Shown: positions 1 through 10,074 of the stretch, piece by piece
Layout of the letters: the number at the start of each line of letters is the position of its first letter
Position numbering within the stretch: the stretch's first letter is position 1
The notes under the pieces: generated by a model
Told to the model about the DNA's origin: nothing
Database searches by the model: none
What the model saw: only the letters and a program-made list of their open reading frames with translations
Source of the DNA: Clostridiales bacterium Firm_14
GTDB taxonomy: Bacteria; Bacillota; Clostridia; Saccharofermentanales; Saccharofermentanaceae
Length of the DNA: 64,000 nt
Assembly (NCBI GenBank): GCA_001604135.1
Contig: LVAT01000008.1
Span: 1-64,000 of the forward strand
Direction of reading: 5' to 3'
Made by a program: the position numbers and the translations under genes

Positions 1-57
1 CACTGGCGTCGACAATACTTGGCTGGCAACGGCCCGGGAAGATAGATTGCTGCCGGA
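1..57 (+). rRNA. rrf: 5S ribosomal RNA, 3' portion (truncated by window start)
   Basis: Sequence ...ATACTTGGCTGGCAACGGCCCGGGAAGATAGATTGCTGCCGG resembles the 3' half of clostridial 5S rRNA; a terminator hairpin follows. Confidence 0.75.
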
Positions 58-63
58 TTATAT

Positions 64-102
64 AAGTCCCTTCACGAGCAAACGTGGAGGGACTTTTCTT
101 TT
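64..102 (+). terminator. Intrinsic terminator after 5S rRNA
   Basis: AAGTCCC..CACG/CGTG..GGGACTT hairpin followed by TTTCTTTT. Confidence 0.75.
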
Positions 103-234
103 GGATTTTTGTAGTATTTCGCTGCCGTAAAAAAACCGATAAAAAAATGTAATATTACAATTTACATAAAAGCGATTATTGGTAAAATACAAATGTATCT
201 ATTGAATTTCCTAGTCCTATTGTGAGGTGTGAAT

Positions 235-948
235 ATGGCAAAAATCCTGATCATTGATGATGATAGAGCGGTAGTTGATTCGACAGCAGATATGCTTAAA
301 TCCTTTGAATTCAACGTTATTACCGCTACTGACGGCAAGAAGGGATTTGAGCTTGCTGACTTGGAGCGTCCGGATGTTATCATCCTCGACTGGATGATGC
401 CCGGATACAGCGGAATGCAGTTCATTAAGGATTATAGAGACCAGGGTTATAAGACACCCGTATTATTCCTTACCGGCAAGGGAGATCTGTCACAGTATCA
501 GGTAGAAGCTCTGCGTGCCGGTGCGGATGACTATGTAAGCAAGCCCTATGAACCGATGATCCTGGTAGAGAAGCTCAGAGCCATGATCAGACGTACCGAG
601 TACAGCAACAAGTCACATGGTGCTGAGGGCAACAGACATGAATATTGCGGCGGCGAGCTCATCATCGACGGCGATGTCATGCAGGCATTTAAGCATGAAG
701 AGTCTTGCGACCTTACAAACAGAGAGTTCCAGTTATTGCAGTATCTCGAGCAGAACATGGGCAGAGTATGCTCCAGATCTGAGTTACTTAAGCAGGTTTG
801 GAAGTTCGATTTCTTAGGTGACGAGAGAACAGTCGATGTAACGATCAAGCGTACACGTCAGAAGATCGAACCTGATCAGAAGAATTTCAAATATATCCTT
901 ACAAGAAGAGGTTTCGGTTATTTCTTCCCCAATGATTTGGAACAGTAA
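235..948 (+). CDS. OmpR-family response regulator (WalR/PhoP-like)
   Basis: Receiver motifs IIDDD, LDWMMPG, TGKGD, KPYEP plus C-terminal winged helix (RTVDVTIKRTRQKIEP...RGFGYFF). ATG at 235 preferred over upstream GTG. Confidence 0.93.
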   Translation: MAKILIIDDDRAVVDSTADMLKSFEFNVITATDGKKGFELADLERPDVIILDWMMPGYSGMQFIKDYRDQGYKTPVLFLTGKGDLSQYQVEALRAGADDYVSKPYEPMILVEKLRAMIRRTEYSNKSHGAEGNRHEYCGGELIIDGDVMQAFKHEESCDLTNREFQLLQYLEQNMGRVCSRSELLKQVWKFDFLGDERTVDVTIKRTRQKIEPDQKNFKYILTRRGFGYFFPNDLEQ

Positions 949-960
949 TTTGGATTTGTT

Positions 961-3054
961 TTGAGTAAACTATTTTCTTTCTCGGCATTAGAACAGGCAT
1001 TCCAGAACCCGGTCGTTATCGCGGTCCTTGCTGTCATATTGGTCCTTTTGGGGATCCTCATCGGATACCTGATAGGCAATACAACGCTGCAGTCGAAAGT
1101 ATCCGGCGATATGGACAGTCTCGAGCGCGACAAGATAATACAGAAAGCCGTGCTGGATACCGTTGGCCTTGGCATTGCAGTTTACGATTCGAAGGGTGCG
1201 CTCTTCTGTAATGAGACCATTTTCAGGCTTCCGGATTTCCTTAAGGGCGGACTTCCCAAGACGTTAAACAATTTCCTTGAGACCTTCGATAACGGAAACC
1301 AGCTTAAATCAAATTACATATTGAGCCTCGAGAACGGAGTTAACCTGATCAGAGTTAACTATATCAACAACCGCAGAATATATGAGATCAAGATAATCAG
1401 AAGACCGGCACAGCCGGATTCGAAGTTCTTCGGCAACGAGGAGCTTACGATCGTTATCGTTGATGACATTACCCAGATAAAGGACGATGAGAGACGTCAG
1501 AAGGATCTCGCGGCCAACGTTTCACACGAACTTAAGACTCCGCTTACATCGATCAAGAGTTCAGTATTCTCAATAAGAAGAGCATGTCAGGACGGCAACG
1601 GCCCTACCATGGACGAGCTCATCACGTGGAGCGGCAGGATCGAAGAGAATACCATAAGGATGCAGGACATCGTAAACGACTTCCTCGTTTTGTCCCAGTG
1701 CTCACATACGAGCCGGATGGAGATCTTCGATATCAGGGATGCGGTATCTGCGGCATATTCAAATATCCAGGATTATCCCGGTGCGAATAATGTCAAATTT
1801 ACTCTGCCTGAAGACGGAGTCTATCCGCTTCTTTACGGTAATTCCAAGCTAATCGTAAGGACCATTGTCAATCTTCTTACGAATGCGATCAAATACATCA
1901 ATTTCGAAGGCAAGACAGTGCCTAATCAGGTCCACATAAGCATCTCGGTAATCGATGACAGAGTAGCAGTACAGGTCGACGATAACGGAAGAGGGATCCC
2001 GGCTAAGGACATAGAGCATCTTTTCGAACGTTTCTACAGAGTGGATAACTCCGGAAACAGGGAAGTAGGCGGTTCGGGCATTGGCCTTGCGATCGCGAAA
2101 GAGATCGCCGACATGCATGACGGTGTTATCAGCGTTACTTCGACATACGGTCAGGGCGCGACATTCATCCTGAGCCTGCCTACGGGAAAGACTGTTTTCG
2201 ACGGCGCGTACAGCGATGCCAAGGCCGGCATCATTTCCGACAAGCCTCTCCACAGAGCTGCCGCATATTTCCTTGGACTTCAGGAGTGTGAGGCTGTAAG
2301 ATCTCTTGGGTACACGGATCTGGTAAGTGTTGTCGACGAGTATGAGATAATACCTGAGCCTGAAGTTGCCGCAAGGGATAAGGCACTCGCGAAGCTTCTC
2401 TCATCCTTCGGTGACAGCAGATTTGAAGAACTTAAGGAAGAACTCTTATATATTGAGGACTTTGAAGAAGAGGCTGACGGACCGGTAACGGGTCTTGAGA
2501 GTGAGATCGCCAGGGAGACGACGATCGGTGATGCGAATCCCGCGATGCCTCCGATGGCAGAGCAGCTCACGATACCGCTCGAGAAGATCATTCCTGCCGA
2601 AGTTCCTGCAATGCAGGCCGTCGAAGCCACCTATGAACAGGCACCCATGGTCCGTCAGGAACCTATCGTGCAGCCTGTTGTCCAGATCCGTCCGGGCGCT
2701 CAGCCTGAGACCGCACCGGTCGCAAATGAGATGCCCCCGGTACAGCCGGTAATAGATCCTGAGGCACTTGCGAGGGAAGAAGCCAGACTGCAGGCCAAGG
2801 AAGAGGCAAGAAAACTCTTGACACAGCCTGTTGTTCAGATAAGTGCCGAACAACGGAAGACAGTATCGCAAATAAATCGTGAATCTCGCGAAAAACGCGT
2901 AATTCACCCAATTGAGGCTCAGAAAAGGTATAATAGTAAGCGTGCTGTTTCGAAGGACACGGATGAGCGAACAGATCCGGTGTCTGATAAGAGTGATGTT
3001 GCGGTTAAGTCGTCATTGAAGAAGATCCTTGACGAGTCAGATCCGCATAAGTGA
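961..3054 (+). CDS. Sensor histidine kinase, single N-terminal TM, PAS-like region, long C-terminal low-complexity tail
   Basis: H-box NVSHELKTPLTSIKSS; N/G boxes NLLTNAIKYI, VDDNGRGIP, GGSGIGLAIAKEI; about 270-residue tail after the ATPase domain. Confidence 0.92.
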   Translation: MSKLFSFSALEQAFQNPVVIAVLAVILVLLGILIGYLIGNTTLQSKVSGDMDSLERDKIIQKAVLDTVGLGIAVYDSKGALFCNETIFRLPDFLKGGLPKTLNNFLETFDNGNQLKSNYILSLENGVNLIRVNYINNRRIYEIKIIRRPAQPDSKFFGNEELTIVIVDDITQIKDDERRQKDLAANVSHELKTPLTSIKSSVFSIRRACQDGNGPTMDELITWSGRIEENTIRMQDIVNDFLVLSQCSHTSRMEIFDIRDAVSAAYSNIQDYPGANNVKFTLPEDGVYPLLYGNSKLIVRTIVNLLTNAIKYINFEGKTVPNQVHISISVIDDRVAVQVDDNGRGIPAKDIEHLFERFYRVDNSGNREVGGSGIGLAIAKEIADMHDGVISVTSTYGQGATFILSLPTGKTVFDGAYSDAKAGIISDKPLHRAAAYFLGLQECEAVRSLGYTDLVSVVDEYEIIPEPEVAARDKALAKLLSSFGDSRFEELKEELLYIEDFEEEADGPVTGLESEIARETTIGDANPAMPPMAEQLTIPLEKIIPAEVPAMQAVEATYEQAPMVRQEPIVQPVVQIRPGAQPETAPVANEMPPVQPVIDPEALAREEARLQAKEEARKLLTQPVVQISAEQRKTVSQINRESREKRVIHPIEAQKRYNSKRAVSKDTDERTDPVSDKSDVAVKSSLKKILDESDPHK

Positions 3055-3066
3055 TTTGATGGAGTA

Positions 3067-4413
3067 TTGATGGAGCAAACTGATATTGGCGTAGGAAAAT
3101 CCTATGCTTATGAGATAAAGGGCGGAGTTCCGCTCAAAGGCGATATTGACATCAGCGGCAGTAAGAATGCCGCTCTTGGCGTCATAGCTGCTTCCATTAT
3201 GGTTGACGGTGTCTGTACACTGGAGAACGTCCCGGATATTCTGGACGTTCATGTTATGTTTGATCTTTTGAGATCACTCGGTGCCAGCATTGACGCCATT
3301 GATAATCACACATATAAGATCGATCCTACGACTATAAACACATATAAGGCATCAGGTCCGCTCGTATCGAGGATCCGTGCCTCTTATTATCTTATGGGAG
3401 CGCTTCTCGGCAGATGCGGCAAGGCATCCATAAGGCTTCCCGGCGGATGTAACTTCGGCCAGCGTCCTATTGACCTTCACCTCAAGGCTTTCCAGCTCAT
3501 GGGTGCGAAGGGCGCAAGGCCTTCTGATATCAACAGCGGTATCGTTAATCTTGAGGCAGATCCGTTACATGGTGCGAGGATCTATTTAGACATCGTAAGC
3601 GTTGGCGCGACGATCAACGCGATGCTCGCAGCATGTAAAGCACAGGGCCAGACAGAGATCATCAATGCAGCCAAGGAACCCCACATCGTTGACGTTGCAA
3701 ACTTCTTAAACTCGATGGGTGCGAGGATCAAGGGCGCAGGTACTGACATCATCAAGATCACAGGTGTTCCGGTTCTCCCCGGCAACTTCACATATTCCAT
3801 CATTCCTGACCAGATCGAGGCAGGCACATACATGATCGCAGCAGCCGTTACCGACGGCGACGTCACCATTCACAATCTCATCCCTACGCATATGGAGCCA
3901 TTGTCTGCAAAGATGCGCGAAATGGGATACGTGATCGAAGAAGGTGACGAATCCATAAGAGTATACAGACCCGATTACAGTGAGGAAGTTTATCCGACAA
4001 GCGTCAAGACTTCTCCTTATCCGGGATTCCCGACGGATCTCCAGCCACAGACTGTAGTCCTTCTCTGTTCAGCTGACGGCCAGAGCCGAATGCATGAGAA
4101 TGTTTGGCAGAACAGATTCCAGTATGTTCCGGAGCTTGCGAAAATGGGTGCCAACATTAATGTTTATGAGCGTATCGCCTGGGTCAACGGCAAGACTTCA
4201 TTCAGGGGAGCTACCGTTGAGGCAACGGACCTCCGAGCAGGCGCCGCACTGGTATGCGCTGCTTTGGAAGCTTCCGGCACGACATATATCATGAACGCAC
4301 AGAGGATCGACAGAGGTTATGAGCACATCGTTCAGAAGCTCACTGATCTCGGTGCAACAATCTGCCGTGTCAACCATACTCCCGAGTACGGCGAAGAGGA
4401 TACTGAAGCATGA
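3067..4413 (+). CDS. murA: UDP-N-acetylglucosamine 1-carboxyvinyltransferase
   Basis: GDIDISGSKNAAL, catalytic Cys loop PGGCNFGQRPIDLHL, full length 448 aa. Confidence 0.95.
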   Translation: MMEQTDIGVGKSYAYEIKGGVPLKGDIDISGSKNAALGVIAASIMVDGVCTLENVPDILDVHVMFDLLRSLGASIDAIDNHTYKIDPTTINTYKASGPLVSRIRASYYLMGALLGRCGKASIRLPGGCNFGQRPIDLHLKAFQLMGAKGARPSDINSGIVNLEADPLHGARIYLDIVSVGATINAMLAACKAQGQTEIINAAKEPHIVDVANFLNSMGARIKGAGTDIIKITGVPVLPGNFTYSIIPDQIEAGTYMIAAAVTDGDVTIHNLIPTHMEPLSAKMREMGYVIEEGDESIRVYRPDYSEEVYPTSVKTSPYPGFPTDLQPQTVVLLCSADGQSRMHENVWQNRFQYVPELAKMGANINVYERIAWVNGKTSFRGATVEATDLRAGAALVCAALEASGTTYIMNAQRIDRGYEHIVQKLTDLGATICRVNHTPEYGEEDTEA

Positions 4414-5204
4414 TGGGACCAGACAGAATCGTCCCACTTTATTCTTCCAGCAGCGGCAACTCGACACTTATTAAATCCCGTGGCACTTATATCCTGGTCG
4501 ATTGCGGAATGTCCTGCAAGATGATGACCAAAGCTCTTGTCGAGAGCGGTGTATATCCTGATGACATAAGCGCGATATTCCTTACGCACAGGCACACGGA
4601 TCATATTGGCGGAGTCGCAGTCTTTTCGAGAAAATATCACACACCGATCTATGGAACCAGGGCAACCCTGGCTGTTTTAGACGGCCTTAATTCTCCTGTT
4701 ACGGAGATCGAGGAAAACGGCATAGTGACACTCGAGAACGGACCGGAGGTCAGGGCTTTTCCCACTCCTCACGATGTTCCGGGCTCAGTCTGCTACCGTG
4801 TTATTAATCCTGATTCGGGAACTTCTTTTGCCGTGATGACCGACCTCGGAAGAGTTAATGACGGCATGAAGGGATTCGCGAGAGCATGCGATGTCATCTT
4901 ACTCGAATCAAATTACGATCCTTACATGCTTGAGCACGGACCTTATCCCTGGCCTCTTAAGAAGAGGATCTCAGGCGGCCACGGCCACATAAGCAATCCG
5001 GAATCGGCAGAGACAGCCGAATATTTCATAAACAACGGAACGAAGAAGTTCATCTTAGGGCACTTATCGCCCCATAACAACACGCCTGTCCTTGCAAAAG
5101 AGACATTCATTAACTCATTAAGTGACAGGGGCTTTGTCGAAGGGATCGATTACGAAGTCAGGATAGCGAAAAAAGATTGTCCGACAGAGGGTTACGTTAT
5201 ATGA
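4410..5204 (+). CDS. MBL-fold metallohydrolase (WalJ/YycJ-like)
   Basis: SSSSGNSTLI, LTHRHTDHIGG motif; sits between kinase/murA and rlmH. Confidence 0.88.
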   Translation: MMGPDRIVPLYSSSSGNSTLIKSRGTYILVDCGMSCKMMTKALVESGVYPDDISAIFLTHRHTDHIGGVAVFSRKYHTPIYGTRATLAVLDGLNSPVTEIEENGIVTLENGPEVRAFPTPHDVPGSVCYRVINPDSGTSFAVMTDLGRVNDGMKGFARACDVILLESNYDPYMLEHGPYPWPLKKRISGGHGHISNPESAETAEYFINNGTKKFILGHLSPHNNTPVLAKETFINSLSDRGFVEGIDYEVRIAKKDCPTEGYVI

Positions 5205-5665
5205 AGATAATCGTGGTATGCCCCGGAAAACTTAAGGACAAGTGGCTCAAAGACGGTATCGATGAGTATAAGAAGAGGCTGTCCAGATTTGCTGCGCTGG
5301 ATTTCATTGAAGTTGCTGACTGTCCTGATTCCGTTCCGACAAATGAAGCATTGAAGCGCGAAGGCGAACTCATCCTGTCGCATATCAAGCCCGGCGAAAT
5401 AGTCTGGGCAATGGACTTGGGCGGCGAGAATGTCACTTCCGAGAAACTCTCACAATACCTTACGTCCGATATCGAAAAAGGCGGCGGCACATTGAAGATC
5501 GTGATAGGCGGAAGCAACGGCATAAGCCCTGAAGTACGCGCACGTGCCGACAGAAGGATATGCTTCGGCAACATAACGCTCACCCATCTCATGACCAGGC
5601 TCGTTCTCGCAGAACAGCTCTACCGTGGTTTTAAGATCGCCAAAGGCGAGAAATACCATAAATAA
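5201..5665 (+). CDS. rlmH: 23S rRNA (pseudouridine1915-N3)-methyltransferase
   Basis: MKIIVVCPGKLKDKWL...IGGSNGIS...LTHLMTRLVLAEQLYRGFKIAKGEKYHK. Confidence 0.93.
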   Translation: MKIIVVCPGKLKDKWLKDGIDEYKKRLSRFAALDFIEVADCPDSVPTNEALKREGELILSHIKPGEIVWAMDLGGENVTSEKLSQYLTSDIEKGGGTLKIVIGGSNGISPEVRARADRRICFGNITLTHLMTRLVLAEQLYRGFKIAKGEKYHK

Positions 5666-5732
5666 GTTCCAGCATAAAACAGTCAGAAAAGATTATTAAA
5701 TAAGGCACTCTTTATTCGGGTAAAGAAAATGC

Positions 5733-5761
5733 TTGACATATGTTTAATGCACAATTATAAT
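5733..5761 (+). promoter_or_regulatory. SigA-type promoter of his operon
   Basis: TTGACA (5733-5738), 17-bp spacer, TATAAT (5756-5761). Confidence 0.85.
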
Positions 5762-5762
5762 C

Positions 5763-5778
5763 CTTTAGTCGACTAAAG
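5763..5778. promoter_or_regulatory. 16-bp perfect palindrome, candidate operator at his operon start
   Basis: CTTTAGTCGACTAAAG directly downstream of the -10 hexamer. Confidence 0.65.
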
Positions 5779-5864
5779 AAATGGCTAAATTGACACGCTA
5801 TCGTCATTTGCCCTTGATAGGTCTCACAAGTAAAATATGAGCATAATAGAATTGGAGAAACTAT

Positions 5865-7016
5865 ATGGGAAATAAGTATTACACACCGGACGGCTTTAAC
5901 GACCAGTTCCCGGGCATATGCGGATTTAAAAGAGAACTCGAGAGCAAGCTCCGCAATCTCTTCCTCTTAAACGGATATGAAGAGATCGAGACTCCCGGCG
6001 TCGAGTATTTCGATGTATATAAGGAATTCGTTCCCGAAGAAAGCCTTTTTAAGTTCACAGACAGCAAGGGAAGCCTTCTTTGCAACCGTTACGACGGAAC
6101 TATCCCTGCCGTAAGATTCTGCGCAGGAAGAAATGAGACTCTCCCTGCACGTTATTCATATATCGAGAACATGTACAGAGCAGGAAAGCAGGGCGGCGGC
6201 AAGCTCTCCGGCTTTACCCAGGGCGGCATCGAGCTCCTCGGAGCTAGCGGCGCCAAGTCCGATGCTGAAGTTCTCGCCATAGCCATCAAGTCAGCTCTTG
6301 AGATCGGAATCACTGATCTCCAGGTATCCATCGGCCAGGTTAAGTTCTATAAGGGACTTATGAAGCAACTCGGAATCGGCGAAGAAGAGCAGGCAAAGAT
6401 CAAGACCGCGATCGCTAACAGAGATACGGTTACTTTAGAAAAGCTCGACATCAGCAAGGAAGACAAAGAGACTTTGCAGATGCTCACCGAATCCGGCGGA
6501 ACATATGATGCGATCGAACAGATCGCTCCGAGGATCACTGACGAAGGCGCAAAGGAAGCGCTTGATAACCTTAAGGAGATCCTGGACATCATGGAAAGAT
6601 ACGGGTTCCTTAAGTATGTTTCAGTTGATCTTGGCCTCATCGAGAGCAGCGACTATTATACCGGCATGGTATTTAAGGGTTACACATATGAGGTAGGTTT
6701 CCCGATCCTTGCAGGCGGCAGATATGATGACGTTGCCAAGTCATTCGGCAAGGAGATCGAAGCAGTCGGCTTCTCCATCTCACTTACGCTTTCAATTACA
6801 GCTCTTATGAGACAGGAAAAATACATTCCGGCTAAGGCTGCAGCAGTCATCGTCGGAGGCGATTTCGAAGCTGCAACGGTCGCTGCCGAAGCGTTAAGAG
6901 CCGAAGGAACAGCAGCCATCATCGATACGACAGGCATGGATGAGGAAGCTCTCGAAAACTATGCGAAGGAAAAAGGAATAGAAACAGTTATGTACATGAA
7001 CGGAGGTAACGCCTGA
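5865..7016 (+). CDS. hisZ: ATP phosphoribosyltransferase regulatory subunit
   Basis: HisRS-like paralog ([16 protein letters not shown]) directly before short-form hisG. Confidence 0.9.
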   Translation: MGNKYYTPDGFNDQFPGICGFKRELESKLRNLFLLNGYEEIETPGVEYFDVYKEFVPEESLFKFTDSKGSLLCNRYDGTIPAVRFCAGRNETLPARYSYIENMYRAGKQGGGKLSGFTQGGIELLGASGAKSDAEVLAIAIKSALEIGITDLQVSIGQVKFYKGLMKQLGIGEEEQAKIKTAIANRDTVTLEKLDISKEDKETLQMLTESGGTYDAIEQIAPRITDEGAKEALDNLKEILDIMERYGFLKYVSVDLGLIESSDYYTGMVFKGYTYEVGFPILAGGRYDDVAKSFGKEIEAVGFSISLTLSITALMRQEKYIPAKAAAVIVGGDFEAATVAAEALRAEGTAAIIDTTGMDEEALENYAKEKGIETVMYMNGGNA

Positions 7017-7663
7017 TGCTTACTATCGCTTTACCCAAGGGCAGGCTTGCCGACCAGACTTTGGACCTTATGGAAAAGGCAGGATACGATGTATCCGCTG
7101 CAAGAGACAAGTCCAGAAAATTGATCCTCGAAGATAAAGATGCAGGATTGAGATTCATACTCTCAAAGCCTTCAGACGTTCCCACTTATGTCGAATACGG
7201 CGCGGCTGATATCGGCGTTGTAGGCAAGGACACATTGCTCGAAGAGGGAAGACAGCTCTATGAGGTATTGGACCTCGGACTCGGCAAGTGCAGAATGTGC
7301 GTTGCAGGTCCTGCAGAGCTTAAGGATAAGCTTGATGAGATCCCGAATAAGAGGGTCGGAACCAAGTATCCCAATATCACAAGAAGCTATTTCGAAGGAG
7401 TTAAGGGCGAGAGCGTTGAGATAATAAAGCTTAACGGTTCCGTAGAGTTAGCTCCCCTTACAGGTCTTGCCGAAGTGATCGTTGATATCGTCGAATCGGG
7501 AAGAACACTTTATGAGAACGGCCTTGACGTGCTGGAGACCGTTGCCCATATCAGCGCGAGACTCGTGGTAAACAGAGTCTCGATGAAGATGAAGGAAGAT
7601 GAGATCAAACCGATGATCGCAAAGATGAAGAAGATCCTGGCAGAAGAACAGGAAGAAGCGTAA
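7016..7663 (+). CDS. hisG: ATP phosphoribosyltransferase (short form)
   Basis: [11 protein letters not shown]...[14 protein letters not shown]; 215 aa. Confidence 0.95.
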   Translation: MLTIALPKGRLADQTLDLMEKAGYDVSAARDKSRKLILEDKDAGLRFILSKPSDVPTYVEYGAADIGVVGKDTLLEEGRQLYEVLDLGLGKCRMCVAGPAELKDKLDEIPNKRVGTKYPNITRSYFEGVKGESVEIIKLNGSVELAPLTGLAEVIVDIVESGRTLYENGLDVLETVAHISARLVVNRVSMKMKEDEIKPMIAKMKKILAEEQEEA

Positions 7664-7676
7664 AGGGGGATATAAC

Positions 7677-8975
7677 ATGCGCTGCAAATTAGTAGAAGGT
7701 ACAAAAGAGAACCTGAAAGCAACGGTTCAGAGCCTTGGCGTAAGAGGCAAGATGGACTTAAAGCCCGTTATCGCCACGGTTCAGGACGTAATCGATAACA
7801 TCAGAGAGAACGGTGACGAAGCGCTTTTGGCTTACACCGAGAAGTTCGACGGAGTAAAGCTTACTGCTGATCAGTTAAGAGTTACCCAGAAGGAGATAGA
7901 TGATGCAATAGCAGGTCTCGATCCCGAGCTTCTTACCGTAATGAAGAAAGCCGCTTCCAATATCAGAAGATTCCACGAGGAGCAGAAGGAGCACGGCTTC
8001 ATGATGGATGTAGGCAAGGGCGCCAAGATCGGTGTCAGAGTAAGGCCGATCTCCATTGCCGGCGTTTATGTTCCGGGCGGTACGGCACCTTTGCCGTCCA
8101 CAGTACTTATGGACGTTATCCCTGCATCTGTTGCAGGAGTTGAGAGGATCGTTTTTGCGACACCTCCGAGAAAAGACGGAACTATCGCACCCGTCATCCT
8201 CGCAGCTGCTTCCATTGCAGGCGCTACGGAGATCTACAGAATGGGCGGTTCACAGGCCATCGCAGCAATGGCTTACGGCACTGAGACGATCCCGAGAGTA
8301 GATAAGATCTGCGGCCCCGGCAACATCTACGTTAATACAGCTAAGCGCCTTGTCTACGGACAGGTCGACATCGACATGTTCGCAGGTCCTTCAGAGATTC
8401 TGATCATTGCAGATAAGACTGCTAATCCGGATTTCGTCGCTGCAGACATGCTCTCACAGGCAGAACACGACAAGATGGCTTCCGCTATCGTTCTTACCGA
8501 TTCAAGAGAACTTGCGGAGAAGGTGTTAGAGCTTGCTGACAAGCGTTCCGAGATGGCTGAGAGGAAAGATATCCTTGCCAAATCTATGGAAGATTACTGC
8601 GCCATCATCGTATGCGACAGTCTTGATACAGCGGTAAGCTTCTCCGAAGAGATCGCTCCCGAACACTTGGAGCTCTGCGTAGAGAACCCCGAGCTTCTCT
8701 CCAACAAGATCAAGAACTGCGGTGCGATGTTCCTTGGAAACTATTCACCCGAGCCTTTGGGAGATTATTTCGCAGGACCGAATCACACGCTTCCGACATC
8801 CGGAACGGCAAGGTTCTTCTCACCTCTTAACACAGGTGATTTCTATAAGAAGATGAGCGTCATCAACTACAACGAGGCGACACTCAAGGATGTTTATAAA
8901 GACGTAGCGGCATTTGCCGACAGCGAGGGATTAGGCTGTCACGCAGCTGCCGTCAGAGCCAGATTCGAGGACTGA
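7677..8975 (+). CDS. hisD: Histidinol dehydrogenase
   Basis: VYVPGGTAPLPSTVLM, GPGNIYVNTAKR, MFAGPSEILI, GPNHTLPTSG. Confidence 0.96.
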   Translation: MRCKLVEGTKENLKATVQSLGVRGKMDLKPVIATVQDVIDNIRENGDEALLAYTEKFDGVKLTADQLRVTQKEIDDAIAGLDPELLTVMKKAASNIRRFHEEQKEHGFMMDVGKGAKIGVRVRPISIAGVYVPGGTAPLPSTVLMDVIPASVAGVERIVFATPPRKDGTIAPVILAAASIAGATEIYRMGGSQAIAAMAYGTETIPRVDKICGPGNIYVNTAKRLVYGQVDIDMFAGPSEILIIADKTANPDFVAADMLSQAEHDKMASAIVLTDSRELAEKVLELADKRSEMAERKDILAKSMEDYCAIIVCDSLDTAVSFSEEIAPEHLELCVENPELLSNKIKNCGAMFLGNYSPEPLGDYFAGPNHTLPTSGTARFFSPLNTGDFYKKMSVINYNEATLKDVYKDVAAFADSEGLGCHAAAVRARFED

Positions 8976-8979
8976 TAAA

Positions 8980-10074
8980 TTGAGCAAATATTGGAACAGA
9001 TTAATTAATGACATAGAGCCTTACGTCGCAGGCGAGCAGCCGAAGCCGGGTCAGAAGGTGATAAAGCTCAACACAAATGAGAATCCTTATCCGCCTTCAC
9101 CCAAGGTAAAGGAAGCTTTGGACAGATTCAACCTTGCTGACTTAAGGCTCTATCCTGATACGAATTCAACAATCGTAATGAAGGCAGCCGCCAAGTTTGA
9201 CGGCGTAAGCGAGAAGAATATCTTCTGTGGCAACGGTTCTGATGAGGTCCTTGCCATCGCATTCCAGACATTCTTCGAAAAGAAGGCATTAACAGGACTT
9301 CCGGTCCTTATGCCGGATTACAGCTACAGTTTCTATCCGGTATTTTCGGAGTTCTACGATATCAGAAGAAAGACGATAGCTTTGAAGGAAGACTTCCGTC
9401 TCGATCCTGATGATTACATCGGAGTTCCGAACTGCGGTATCGTTTTCGCGAACCCAAATGCGCCTACTTCAAGAGCCATTGCGGTATCCGATATCGAGAA
9501 GATCGCGAAGGCAAATCCCGATTCAGTCGTAATCGTCGATGAGGCTTATGTCGCATTTGAAGAAAACTACGAATCCGCAGTATCGCTTATCGGAAAATAC
9601 GATAACGTCTGCGTCATAAGGACACTTTCCAAGGCATTCTCCCTTGCGGGAATAAGACTCGGATATGCGGTAGGTTCGGAGGAACTTATCGAAGGATTAA
9701 AGCGGGCAAGAGACTCATTTAACTCTTATCCCGTTGACCGCCTGGCACAGACCGTTGCAGAAGCTGCGCTCCTTGACGCCGATTACTATAATGAGACTCG
9801 CGCGAAAATAATCGCCACCAGAGAGCGTGCTGCAAAAGCGCTTAAGGAATTAGGCTTTACCATGCCGCCTTCATCTGCGAACTTTGTATATGCAAAACCG
9901 CCCATGGATTGCGGAACACTGTATCAAAATCTCCGCAATAAAGGTATACTTGTAAGATATTTCAATAAGCCCGTGCTTAACGAATACCTGAGAATAACGA
10001 TAGGTACTGATGAAGAGATGGAAGAGCTTATCAAAGCCATCAAAGAGGAGGTCCAAAATGCCGAGAACAGCTGA
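8980..10074 (+). CDS. hisC: Histidinol-phosphate aminotransferase
   Basis: PLP class I/II aminotransferase; NANPTxR-like, TLSKAFSLAGIRLGYAVG; his operon context. Confidence 0.94.
   Translation: MSKYWNRLINDIEPYVAGEQPKPGQKVIKLNTNENPYPPSPKVKEALDRFNLADLRLYPDTNSTIVMKAAAKFDGVSEKNIFCGNGSDEVLAIAFQTFFEKKALTGLPVLMPDYSYSFYPVFSEFYDIRRKTIALKEDFRLDPDDYIGVPNCGIVFANPNAPTSRAIAVSDIEKIAKANPDSVVIVDEAYVAFEENYESAVSLIGKYDNVCVIRTLSKAFSLAGIRLGYAVGSEELIEGLKRARDSFNSYPVDRLAQTVAEAALLDADYYNETRAKIIATRERAAKALKELGFTMPPSSANFVYAKPPMDCGTLYQNLRNKGILVRYFNKPVLNEYLRITIGTDEEMEELIKAIKEEVQNAENS

Noticed and set aside
5779-5864. Possible T-box or riboswitch ahead of hisZ
   Set aside because: Leader is too short and lacks T-box sequence and a terminator/antiterminator; palindromic operator is the better explanation.
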